DNA of 51,750 nucleotides from Dehalococcoidia bacterium (GTDB lineage: Bacteria > Chloroflexota > Dehalococcoidia > GIF9 > AB-539-J10), in contig JAUWQY010000009.1 of assembly GCA_030610855.1 (NCBI GenBank), forward strand, positions 1-51,750. The letters run 5' to 3'. Shown here one piece after another: positions 26,182-34,280 of the stretch; within the stretch, counting starts at the first letter, position 1, and every line of letters starts with the position of its first letter. The position numbers and the translations under genes were made by a program. The notes below the pieces were generated by a model. It made no database searches and was not told where the DNA came from. It saw only the letters and a list, made by a program, of their open reading frames with translations.

Positions 26182-28077
26182 TCAGAGGCTCTTGCTGTGG
26201 AACTCTGTCTGTGCCTTCCGCCGGATTTGAGCCAGGAAATCGATGCATTCCCTGGCTATTCCCTCGGCATCCAGATGGTAGAGAGAGCGAAGAAAGTCCT
26301 GCTTTCCATGGGTTACGAATTCGTCAGGAATGCCTAACCGCTTCACCTTGATGCCCGAGGCCCCGGCCTTCTCCAGCAGCTCCAGCACTGCAGCACCAAA
26401 CCCGCCGCTAAGGACATTCTCCTCTACTATGACCATGTTCTTCGTGCGATTGGCTGCATCCAGAATCAGCTCTGTATCCAGAGGCTTGGCGAATCGGGCA
26501 TTAACTACCAAAGCATCAATTCCCCGTGGAGCCAGATGTTCCGCTGCTTCAAGACAGGGCATGACGGTGGAGCCGATGCCTATTATGGTCATATCACGAC
26601 CCTGCCTTATCATCTCAGCTCTACCTATAGGGATTTGATGAAGCTCGGTGGCCAGGGGAACGCTTGTTCCCTGAGCACGAGGATAACGAATTGCTATAGG
26701 ATGCTCTGTATTCAGGGAGGTATAGAGCAGGTCCTGCAGTTCATTCTCGTCCTTAGGCGCACAAATGATTATGTTAGGCATCAGGCTAAGATAGGATAAA
26801 TCAAATAGCCCTTGATGTGTTCTGCCATCGTCTCCGACGATGCCGCTACGATCCATGGCGAAGATGACAGGCAAATCAGGGAGACAAACATCGTGCAATA
26901 TTTGGTCAAAGGCACGCTGCAGGAACGTAGAGTATATAGCTACGACAGGTATGAAGCCCTGAGTAGCCAGACCGGCGGCTAATGTAACTGCATGCTGTTC
27001 GGAAATCCCTACATCGTAGATGCGGTGCGGGAACTCTTTGACCAGGGGGGACAGGCTGTTACCTTCGATCATGGCAGCACTTATCACTACAAGCCTGGGA
27101 TTGTCCATGAGCAGTCCGCGGACCGTTTTAGCAAATGTCTGACTATAAGTGCGTGTTGTAACCGAGCTCTCACTCTTAGGTGAAACACCGTGGAAGCGAG
27201 TGGGATTATCTTCTGCCGGCTTGTAGCCCTTGCCCTTGATAGTCAGGACGTGGACAATGACAGGCTTGTGGTAGTTCTTCGCCCGAACTAGAGCTTTTTC
27301 CAGTTCAGCAACGTTGTGGCCGTCTATCGGCCCCAGGTAAGTGAAGCCAAGCTGTTCCCACATCATGGTGGGCATAAATACTGCCTTGGCTCCTTCCTTG
27401 AGCCGGTGCAGTGCCCACCGCAGCCTCTTTCCTCCGGGCAAGATTGACAGCAACCGACGTGTCTGTTCCTTGGCTTGTACATAGGGCCTGGTTGTTCGTA
27501 CTACATTCAGCCGCCTGGCTACCGCGCCGACTGTGGGTGAAATGGACATGCCGTTGTCATTGAGTACCACAATGAGCCTTGTGTTTAAGTGCCCGGCATG
27601 ATTCAGCCCTTCGTAAGCCATGCCACAGGTAAGGCATCCATCGCCGATGACAGCTACCACGTGATTATCACTGCGAGCAAGGTCGCGGGTCAAAGCCATG
27701 CCCAGAGCTGCTGAAATGGAGGTGCCGCCATGTCCCGTCGTGAAAGCGTCATGCGGACTCTCATTTCTATCAGGAAATCCTGAGAGTCCTTGATATTGGC
27801 GAAGAGATGAAAACTGCTCCCTTCTTCCCGTTAATAGCTTATGAACGTAGCTTTGGTGTCCCACATCCCAGACTATCTTGTCTCTGGGGCTATCAAACAC
27901 GCGGTGTAAGGCGATAGTAAGCTCGACCGCTCCCAGACTGGATGCCAGGTGCCCTCCGTTTTCAGTGACCCTGCTTACCAGTAGCTCCCTGAGCTCGGAA
28001 CAGAGTTCGCCTAGTTCACCGCGGCTCAGCCACTTCACGTCGTCGGGGCAGTTAACTCTCTCCAGTACCTTGGGCAT
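26182..28077 (-). CDS. dxs: 1-deoxy-D-xylulose-5-phosphate synthase
   Basis: Dxs condenses pyruvate and glyceraldehyde-3-phosphate in the first step of the MEP isoprenoid pathway. The 631 residues show the thiamine-diphosphate motif GDGCLTCGMAYEGLNHAG ending in LNDN, the N-terminal KIVWDVGHQSYVHKLLTGR, the central DRSGIVGDDGRTHQG and the C-terminal transketolase domain. Length and order are normal. It lies next to two geranylgeranyl-reductase-like genes and uppS, so this part of the chromosome is an isoprenoid block. Confidence 0.96.
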   Translation of the reverse strand: MPKVLERVNCPDDVKWLSRGELGELCSELRELLVSRVTENGGHLASSLGAVELTIALHRVFDSPRDKIVWDVGHQSYVHKLLTGRREQFSSLRQYQGLSGFPDRNESPHDAFTTGHGGTSISAALGMALTRDLARSDNHVVAVIGDGCLTCGMAYEGLNHAGHLNTRLIVVLNDNGMSISPTVGAVARRLNVVRTTRPYVQAKEQTRRLLSILPGGKRLRWALHRLKEGAKAVFMPTMMWEQLGFTYLGPIDGHNVAELEKALVRAKNYHKPVIVHVLTIKGKGYKPAEDNPTRFHGVSPKSESSVTTRTYSQTFAKTVRGLLMDNPRLVVISAAMIEGNSLSPLVKEFPHRIYDVGISEQHAVTLAAGLATQGFIPVVAIYSTFLQRAFDQILHDVCLPDLPVIFAMDRSGIVGDDGRTHQGLFDLSYLSLMPNIIICAPKDENELQDLLYTSLNTEHPIAIRYPRAQGTSVPLATELHQIPIGRAEMIRQGRDMTIIGIGSTVMPCLEAAEHLAPRGIDALVVNARFAKPLDTELILDAANRTKNMVIVEENVLSGGFGAAVLELLEKAGASGIKVKRLGIPDEFVTHGKQDFLRSLYHLDAEGIARECIDFLAQIRRKAQTEFHSKSL

Positions 28078-28145
28078 CTCGATCTCCCTCTCTAGATTAT
28101 AGCAAACATCACTCTTTGCCTGTTCCTGCCACCAGGATTGCTGTT

Positions 28146-29294
28146 CTAGGTTCGAAACAGGCGATTAACTATACCTTTGAACCGGCCTGCCTTTCCCTTG
28201 ATATCGGCATACTTCAGTTCGCCCGACATCAAGGCACAGCCAGCTCTCCACGTCGCATCACTCCGGTTGAGCATTCCAAACGCCAGATGAGGGAAGCGGA
28301 TGAAGAATTTCGAGAGCACACGTGCTATTCTCAACTCGGACATTATCTTCTCCTCTACGGCTTCCTGGTAATCCTCCAGTTTCGCGTTGGCATGCACCAG
28401 AGAGTTTTCAATCACCGGTACGGCGAGCTGAGCACTCAGGATAGAGTTGTGGATCCCCTCCCCCGTTAACGGATCAGCAAGCCTGGCTGCATCCCCAAGA
28501 AGCAGAGCTTTATCTTGCCAAACAAGCCTCCCCTTTGTACACGTCGGTATCAAGTGGCTACTGAACCTGGAGATAGAATAATCACTGGTGCCGAGTGAGT
28601 TCAGGAACTCCTGATGGAGCCTGTTTAGATGCTTTGCCCTGGAGGCAAGACATCCGACTCCAATAGAGAGATGGTTGCGCTTGGGGAATACCCAGGCATA
28701 ACCCCCGGGAATGCACACCAGTTCCATCTGGGCCCTCGATTTCCATCTTGCCAGCTCGTCCTCGGGCACGACGATTTCCGACCCTATTGCCGCACCATAT
28801 TCGATGCTCCTTCCCATGCCCAGCTCTCTTGCCACTACGCTATAGGTGCCGTCCGCTCCGGCCACAAGTCGGGAGCGAAGAGTGTTGTCAGCGGTAGAAA
28901 CCTCGACCCAATCACCGCTCATTTGTATTCGTCTTACGTTTTGACCATCAATAAGCACAGCTCCACGTTGCTGTGCCTTCTTCACCAAGAAATGGTCAAA
29001 TACATCCCGCATCACGGTGTAAATCAATGGTTGACCATGTTGTCGCAGATAAGGGCTGCGCAGATCAGAAGTGATGCTAATCTCATAGACCACGTCTTCC
29101 ACTACCTCGGAGATGTCAAAATCGAGGAGTTTCACAGCCTTGCGCGTGATCCCGCCAGCACAACACTTATGGCGAGGCAACTTCTCCTTTTCCAGAAGCA
29201 ATACCCGTATCCCTCTCTTGGCGAGCTCGTAAGCAAGTGTTACCCCGGCAGGCCCAGCACCGTCAACGATTACATCGTCACTTTGTCTCACCAA
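28146..29294 (-). CDS. FAD-dependent geranylgeranyl-reductase-family oxidoreductase
   Basis: This flavoprotein (382 residues) has an N-terminal dinucleotide-binding GAGPAGVTLAYELAKRG, a CCAGG motif near residue 45 typical of the geranylgeranyl reductase family, and the FAD-binding GDAARLADPLTGEGIHNSI. Family members saturate prenyl double bonds in lipids or quinone tails. Together with dxs just downstream this supports isoprenoid side-chain reduction, but the actual substrate cannot be read. The start codon context is unremarkable. Confidence 0.83.
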   Translation of the reverse strand: MVRQSDDVIVDGAGPAGVTLAYELAKRGIRVLLLEKEKLPRHKCCAGGITRKAVKLLDFDISEVVEDVVYEISITSDLRSPYLRQHGQPLIYTVMRDVFDHFLVKKAQQRGAVLIDGQNVRRIQMSGDWVEVSTADNTLRSRLVAGADGTYSVVARELGMGRSIEYGAAIGSEIVVPEDELARWKSRAQMELVCIPGGYAWVFPKRNHLSIGVGCLASRAKHLNRLHQEFLNSLGTSDYSISRFSSHLIPTCTKGRLVWQDKALLLGDAARLADPLTGEGIHNSILSAQLAVPVIENSLVHANAKLEDYQEAVEEKIMSELRIARVLSKFFIRFPHLAFGMLNRSDATWRAGCALMSGELKYADIKGKAGRFKGIVNRLFRT

Positions 29295-29604
29295 CAGAAA
29301 CCCCTCAAAGCGAAGTGATGGAAACCTATCCTTACTATATTATAACCCAGTACGTCGCTTAACAATTCCCCCTCTAGTCCCATTCTCTCATGAAGAGGCT
29401 GTTCAAGATAGCACTCCCATGCTGTCATTGCGAGTCCCGACAAATCGGGACGAAGCAATCTCGGTGGGGCTGGGATGGCCACGCCCCGACAATCCTCGGC
29501 TCGCAGTGCCGAGTGACGGAGAGGTCAGGATGACAGACAGATGTGATTAAGCGATTTGCTATATAATGGTGCTGCTTGCAGAAATCTGAAGACGTGGCAG
29601 GGAA
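29295..29604. repeat. Divergent spacer with a 115-bp MITE-like palindromic element
   Basis: The element spans 29422-29536. Its ends are CTGTCAT and ATGACAG. Inside are the hairpins TCCCGA-CAAA-TCGGGA and CTCGGC-TCGCAGT-GCCGAG. Its first 17-mer is shared with the mutS upstream spacer. No gene is present. Confidence 0.6.
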
Positions 29605-30798
29605 TTGTCGAACCGGGTTTACGATGTCATCATAGTGGGAGCGGGGCCGGCGGGAAGCTCGGCGGCCAATGAACTGGCTTCACTGGGTCATAGTGTCGCT
29701 GTCTTCGAAGACAAGAGCGCACCGGGACTCAGTGTCTGTTGCACAGGGATCATCAGCACCGAATGCTTCCATTCTCTGGGCCTCAGTACAGACGTGATAT
29801 TGACCAGCGCAAGGTCGGCCAAGTTCTTCTCCCCCTCGGGGAGATGCTTAAGGCTGCAGACCGAGGATGTCCAGGCTTATGTAGTTGATCGACCTTTGTT
29901 TGATGAGGCGATGGCCTCCAAAGCCCGGTCTCAGGGGGCGCAGTATTTCTTTTCTTCTCCAGTCACTGACATCATCCCGGGGAAGGACAGGATACAAGCT
30001 GAAACCTTACGCGGCGGTACCAGGGAGGTGTTCAATGCCAGAGCTGTGATCCTGGCTAACGGATGTAGGCCCAGGCTGCCCCGGAGGCTGGGTCTGGGCA
30101 AAATCAACAGCTTCTTCGTCGGTGCTCAGACCGAAGTGGAAGTGAAGGGTATTGACGAAGTCGAGGTACACTTCGGCCATGAAATAGCGCCAGGTTCCTT
30201 CGCCTGGCTTGTGCCTATTTCAGCGGACAAAGCATACGTTGGTCTTTTGGCAGCCTCCTGTGCCAGGTTGCATCTGCGAAGATTCCTTAACAGCCTCTTT
30301 CGCCGTGGTAGAACGACAGGTGAGGAGGTCGAAATCAAGCAGAGGGCTATCCCCTTGGGGACGTTGGCTCGTACCTACGGTGATAGGTTACTGGTAATCG
30401 GAGACGCCGCCGGACAAGTGAAGCCAACTACGGGCGGAGGCATATACTTCGGGCATCTTGGTGCAAAGATAGCTGCCGGGGTGCTCGATGAGGCTCTTAA
30501 CAGTGGCAATTTGACCGCTGGCCAGCTTGCACGTTACCAGAAGCAGTGGAAGGCAAAAATGGGCAAGGAACTCTCCCGCGGCTACCTGGCCAGATGGGCT
30601 TATGCCAGACTGAGCGACCGCCAAATTGAGAGAATATTCAACATCCTGGATTCTAGTGGCGCGGCCGAGGCCTTGCTAAGGTCAGGCGATTTCTCCTTCG
30701 ATTGGCACAGCGGGACAATTCTGGCCGGCCTGAGACGTAGCTCCGCCTATCCCTGGCTGAGAATGCGGCATCTCCTATTTCGTGAGGCTGGTTTATGA
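29605..30798 (+). CDS. Second FAD-dependent geranylgeranyl-reductase-family oxidoreductase
   Basis: This 397-residue flavoprotein has DVIIVGAGPAGSSAANELAS at the N-terminus, a VCCTGI motif near residue 48 in the place of the CCAGG-type motif, and the FAD loop VIGDAAGQVKPTTGGGIYFG. It is divergent in sequence from the neighbour at 28146, so the pair is not a recent duplication and the two may act on different prenyl substrates. Its ATGA junction with uppS means the two are translationally coupled, which fits a role in polyprenyl lipid metabolism. The TTG start has only a poorly spaced AGGGA, so the start is not firm. Confidence 0.8.
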   Translation: MSNRVYDVIIVGAGPAGSSAANELASLGHSVAVFEDKSAPGLSVCCTGIISTECFHSLGLSTDVILTSARSAKFFSPSGRCLRLQTEDVQAYVVDRPLFDEAMASKARSQGAQYFFSSPVTDIIPGKDRIQAETLRGGTREVFNARAVILANGCRPRLPRRLGLGKINSFFVGAQTEVEVKGIDEVEVHFGHEIAPGSFAWLVPISADKAYVGLLAASCARLHLRRFLNSLFRRGRTTGEEVEIKQRAIPLGTLARTYGDRLLVIGDAAGQVKPTTGGGIYFGHLGAKIAAGVLDEALNSGNLTAGQLARYQKQWKAKMGKELSRGYLARWAYARLSDRQIERIFNILDSSGAAEALLRSGDFSFDWHSGTILAGLRRSSAYPWLRMRHLLFREAGL

Positions 30799-31493
30799 GT
30801 CAGGCAAATCACCCTCCTCAGCACGTAGCCATCATTATGGATGGCAACGGCAGATGGGCAAACGAGCGTGGCTTGCCCAGGCTTGCTGGACACAAGGCTG
30901 GTGGTGAGAATATTCGCCCGGTGGTAAAGGCTTTTGCCGACCACGGAGTGAGATACCTGACCCTTTACGCGTTCTCCACCGAGAACTGGAACCGTGCCCG
31001 GGTAGAGGTCGCTGGCTTGCTTGGTCTGCTCGGCAGGAAGATCGACCAGGAAACTCAAGCTTTTCATCAAGAGAATATCCGACTGGTGCACCTGGGCAGA
31101 TTGGATAGGCTGTCTCAGAGAATGAGGCAGAAAGTAAAAGGGGCAGTCGAACTCACAAAGAACAACACCGGACTGACGGTTTGTCTGGCCTTTGACTACG
31201 GTGGACGCGACGAGATTCTCCAGGCAGCGAGGCGTATCGCCAGTGCTGGTATCCCCGGTGGCAGTATAGATGAGTCTGCATTTGCGCGGTACCTATATAG
31301 CGCTGACATCCCGGACCCGGACCTGCTCATACGCACTGGCGGTGAGAGCCGTCTGAGCAACTTCCTCCTCTGGCAGGCTGCCTATAGTGAGCTTTACTTC
31401 ACTCCGGTGCTATGGCCTGATTTTGGTCCCAAAGACGTTCAGGAAGCGCTTTCTGAATACAGACACCGCCAGCGGCGCTTTGGCAGAATATGA
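30795..31493 (+). CDS. uppS: Isoprenyl transferase (undecaprenyl diphosphate synthase family)
   Basis: This cis-prenyltransferase elongates farnesyl diphosphate to the polyprenyl carrier used for cell-envelope glycan export. Motifs are IIMDGNGRWANERGLPRLAGHKAG (catalytic Asp and phosphate loop), LYAFSTENWNR and the C-terminal DLLIRTGGESRLSNFLLWQ followed by SELYF. At 232 residues it has the normal length. Its ATG overlaps the stop of the flavoprotein gene by four bases. Confidence 0.95.
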   Translation: MSQANHPPQHVAIIMDGNGRWANERGLPRLAGHKAGGENIRPVVKAFADHGVRYLTLYAFSTENWNRARVEVAGLLGLLGRKIDQETQAFHQENIRLVHLGRLDRLSQRMRQKVKGAVELTKNNTGLTVCLAFDYGGRDEILQAARRIASAGIPGGSIDESAFARYLYSADIPDPDLLIRTGGESRLSNFLLWQAAYSELYFTPVLWPDFGPKDVQEALSEYRHRQRRFGRI

Positions 31494-31568
31494 GATATTC
31501 CACGCCCACCCAACGATGCGGTTCAAGGGGGGGCCTTGCCTGTCTGCCCGAGCGTTTAGTTTCGGCTC

Positions 31569-31586
31569 TGCCGCGCGACAGCGGCA
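31569..31586 (-). terminator. Stem-loop downstream of tRNA-Ala
   Basis: TGCCGC and GCGGCA pair across six bases shortly after the tRNA 3' end on the minus strand. There is no T-run, so terminator activity is tentative. Confidence 0.3.
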
Positions 31587-31595
31587 ACTCATCTT

Positions 31596-31671
31596 TGGTG
31601 GAGCTGAGGGGAGTCGAACCCCTGACCTCCTCCGTGCAAGGGAGGCGCTCTCCCAATTGAGCTACAGCCCC
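31596..31671 (-). tRNA. tRNA-Ala (anticodon TGC)
   Basis: The minus strand folds as a 76-nt tRNA with acceptor stem GGGGCTG/CAGCTCC, D-arm TAGCTCAATTGGGAGAGC, anticodon stem CCTCC-CTTGCAC-GGAGG with TGC, T-arm GGGGTTCGACTCCCC and an encoded CCA end. Confidence 0.96.
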
Positions 31672-31861
31672 ACGCTTAGTTATTCTATCAAATACTGCAT
31701 GAGAGGAAAAGCTTTGATCTGGCAGGTCATCTGTCAACGCGAATCATCATCAGGGGCTCAATACCTCTTATCATTCCGATGCTTGCTCTGGTATCATTCT
31801 GATTAGCCGCAGTTACGAGCCGAACGCGTGGCGGGGAGCGAACCAGTCCCTTGCTCCGTCC

Positions 31862-32089
31862 CTATCTGCCGCTGCGGTCTTCGGCGATCTTCCTCTTCTT
31901 GCCCAGGATGCGAGCCAGCACGATGCTGAGTTCGCGGAGGATGATCAGTGGCACGGCCAATATTATCTGGGTCATCGCATCGGGAGGAGTGAGAATCGTG
32001 GCCAGAACAAACGCCTGGCGAAGAATAACGGCATAACTCATGTGACGCCTGCTGCGATCGGGCGATTGAGTCCCTGCTTTAAGATTCGT
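31862..32089 (-). pseudogene. tatC: C-terminal remnant of tatC
   Basis: The frame reads RRHMSYAVIL, then VLATILTPPDAMTQIILAVPLIIL and ELSIVLARILGKKR, which is the last two membrane segments and tail of TatC, the twin-arginine receptor. It is preceded by an in-frame TAA at 32090-32092, and the first four helices (about 180 residues) are missing; neither the 70-bp gap upstream nor its other frames resemble TatC. It directly follows two TatA/B-type genes on the same strand, the normal tatA-tatB-tatC order, so this was a Tat operon that lost most of tatC by deletion. Unless another tatC exists in the genome, Tat export would be lost. Confidence 0.75.
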
Positions 32090-32160
32090 TTAGATGTGAA
32101 CCTCGTGGGGAGCTTTCTTTCAGATCAGCGTGAATTCCCACTTCTGGCGAACCACTTTCA

Positions 32161-32454
32161 CTAACTCGGGTTCTGGGACTCAACACCTTCTGTTTCAGTG
32201 CAGGTTGACCTGTGCTGGCTCCCTCTCTCCTCAGTGCCAGTGATGCTCTCACTACGTGTATTAGGAGTTGCACTGAGTTCCTTTTTGAACTCATCCCTGA
32301 ACTGGCTGGTCAGCCCTGAACTGTACTTATCGAATTGCCGAAGAGCCTTGCCCAGTCCTCTGGCAATGTCCGGCACCTTGCCTGGGCCGAAAATCAAGAG
32401 GGCAAGCACCAATATGACAAGCACCTCTGATATGCCGATACCGAATGAACCCAT
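32161..32454 (-). CDS. tatB: TatA/TatB-family translocase subunit
   Basis: This small single-span protein has the Tat hinge pattern ISEVLVILVLALLIFGPGKVPDIARGLGKALRQF, followed by an amphipathic helix and a polar tail of about 50 residues. The glutamate within the hydrophobic start and the longer tail fit TatB better than TatA, though this family is hard to split by eye. It lies 28 nt after tatA and just before the tatC stump. The stop codon is followed by about 70 bp of unrecognised sequence. Confidence 0.8.
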   Translation of the reverse strand: MGSFGIGISEVLVILVLALLIFGPGKVPDIARGLGKALRQFDKYSSGLTSQFRDEFKKELSATPNTRSESITGTEERGSQHRSTCTETEGVESQNPS

Positions 32455-32482
32455 TACACCATTGCTTCTAAGGATACACTAA

Positions 32483-32707
32483 CTACTTCTTGCTCCCAGA
32501 CTTCGCCCCGGTTGCCTCTGTGGTCTCACTGCGCACCTTGGCGCTGTCTGTTTGACTATCGTCGTCCATACCTTCCTTCGCCCTGCGGAATTCCCTTATA
32601 CCCTTCCCTATCGTACCACCGACCTGGGGCAGCTTACCGGCACCGAAGATGATCAGCACTATGAGTACAATTATGACAAGCTCCAGCGGACCTATACGTG
32701 GTATCAT
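32483..32707 (-). CDS. tatA: TatA-family twin-arginine translocase subunit
   Basis: This 74-residue protein has one N-terminal membrane helix and the hallmark [38 protein letters not shown], then a charged tail. TatA oligomers form the pore for folded Tat substrates. The start is clear: AAGGAGGTGAG lies 6 nt before the ATG. A promoter is visible upstream. Confidence 0.9.
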   Translation of the reverse strand: MIPRIGPLELVIIVLIVLIIFGAGKLPQVGGTIGKGIREFRRAKEGMDDDSQTDSAKVRSETTEATGAKSGSKK

Positions 32708-32779
32708 TATTGTCTCACCTCCTTAATCCGGTCACCATTTGTAGTAGTGCAGTTTTTCTGGGGTTGTGCCCAGTAATCT

Positions 32780-32808
32780 ATACTATATTACCCCCCTTGC
32801 ACTGTCAG
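32780..32808 (-). promoter_or_regulatory. Sigma-70-type promoter for the tat cluster
   Basis: On the minus strand CTGACA (32808-32803), a 17-nt spacer and TAGTAT (32785-32780) precede tatA by about 70 nt. It lies between selA and tatA, so the tat genes need not depend on read-through from the selenocysteine operon. Confidence 0.5.
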
Positions 32809-32897
32809 GCGCTTGCCAATCCTATTACTGGCTCCGTGCGAAGAAGGTGTGGTTTGACCTGGCTGTGGCGATCGTTCGCTCGTGTGCTGCACGCCGA

Positions 32898-34280
32898 CTA
32901 CGCTTCCAGACAGGCAAGCGACTGTCGCACGGCCCTGAGCATGATCTCGTCCTCCTCCGGAAACACAGAACGTGGATCGAGAAGTAGGGCATCCTTCTCC
33001 ACCCGTGCAACGACGGGTGGTTGGTGCTGTCTCAGCCTTTGGGCCAAGTCTTGAATGCTGGCCTTCCCTGCCAGCCTAATGGCTACGACTCGGGTGGGCA
33101 TCCTGCTTCCGGGGAGGCTGCCTCCCCCGACCACCGACTCTGCAGGAATCACAGTGGCTGATTCTCCTAGAAACTGTGCCCATCTCTCGGCTCGTCTTTC
33201 TACTTCCGATAACGGCGTGGCAATGAAGCGGAGAACTGGTATCTTCTCCACAGCTTCGCCTTTCAGATAATGAGTCAGTGTGACAGACAGGGCGGCAATG
33301 CTGGCCTTATCAATACGCACGGCTCTGGCTAGCGGGTGTTTTCTTAACTTGCTAACTAACTCCGTCCGGCCCAGAATTATGCCTGCCTGGGGCCCGCCGA
33401 GAAGCTTATCCCCGGAGAAGAAGACCAGAGCAGCTCCAACAGAAATGCTATGCTGAACCTGAGGTTCGGGCTCCAGCCCGTAGTCAGTGGTATCGATGAG
33501 GCATCCGCTGCCAATGTCATCTAGCACCGGTATGTTGTGCCGCTGGCCCAGCTCGACCAGCTCTTCGAGCGAAACGGAGTTGGCGAAACCGGTAATCTTG
33601 AAGTTACTGGAATGCACTCGAAGCAAAGCTGCAGTTCTCGGGGTAATCGCTCCCTCGTAATCTGCCACATAGCTGCAATTGGTGGTACCCACTTCCACGA
33701 GCCTGGCTCCGCTCTCCCGCATTACCTCGGGTATTCGGAAGCCTCCACCGATTTCCACCGCCTGCCCGCGAGAGACTATGACTTCCTTCCTTCTCGCCAG
33801 AGCGCTGAGTGCCAGCAGCACGCCGGACGCGTTGTTGTTTACTACGAGAGCAGCTTCAGCATCGGTGAGATGGCAGAGTATCTGGTCCACGTGAGTCTGG
33901 CGAGAGCCTCTCTTTCCGCTTGCCAGGTCGAACTCCAAGTTGCTATAGCCTCGCGAGGCTAACTCTGCCGCTCGTAGCGCCTCAGTGCTGAGAGGAGCTC
34001 TCCCAAGATTAGTATGGAGAATCACGCCAGTAGCATTTATCACCGGCTGCAGGCTGAGACTCGCCATATCATGGGCTTCGCTCACAATCGAGTTTACTAT
34101 TTCCTCAAAAGATGGTGCTGGGCCTCCCATACCCAAGGACTTGCGAGTCTCCGACAGGCGGTGGCGAATTAGAGCCACAATCGTCTGACGGGCAAAAGCT
34201 TGGCAGAGTGTGCGTATACGACCGTCACAGAGCACTTCATCCACGCTGGGAAGCTGGCGAAATTCGGACTCGCCCATCAC
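32898..34280 (-). CDS. selA: L-seryl-tRNA(Sec) selenium transferase
   Basis: SelA converts seryl-tRNA(Sec) to selenocysteinyl-tRNA(Sec) using selenophosphate. This PLP enzyme of 460 residues has the family N-terminal domain (RQLPSVDEVL), VINATGVILHTNLGRAPLS and the PLP lysine in FFSGDKLLGGPQAG. Its ATG overlaps the selB stop as ATGA, so selB and selA are coupled. The whole bacterial Sec pathway (selA, selB, selD, tRNA-Sec) is on this strand within 5 kb. Confidence 0.95.
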   Translation of the reverse strand: MMGESEFRQLPSVDEVLCDGRIRTLCQAFARQTIVALIRHRLSETRKSLGMGGPAPSFEEIVNSIVSEAHDMASLSLQPVINATGVILHTNLGRAPLSTEALRAAELASRGYSNLEFDLASGKRGSRQTHVDQILCHLTDAEAALVVNNNASGVLLALSALARRKEVIVSRGQAVEIGGGFRIPEVMRESGARLVEVGTTNCSYVADYEGAITPRTAALLRVHSSNFKITGFANSVSLEELVELGQRHNIPVLDDIGSGCLIDTTDYGLEPEPQVQHSISVGAALVFFSGDKLLGGPQAGIILGRTELVSKLRKHPLARAVRIDKASIAALSVTLTHYLKGEAVEKIPVLRFIATPLSEVERRAERWAQFLGESATVIPAESVVGGGSLPGSRMPTRVVAIRLAGKASIQDLAQRLRQHQPPVVARVEKDALLLDPRSVFPEEDEIMLRAVRQSLACLEA

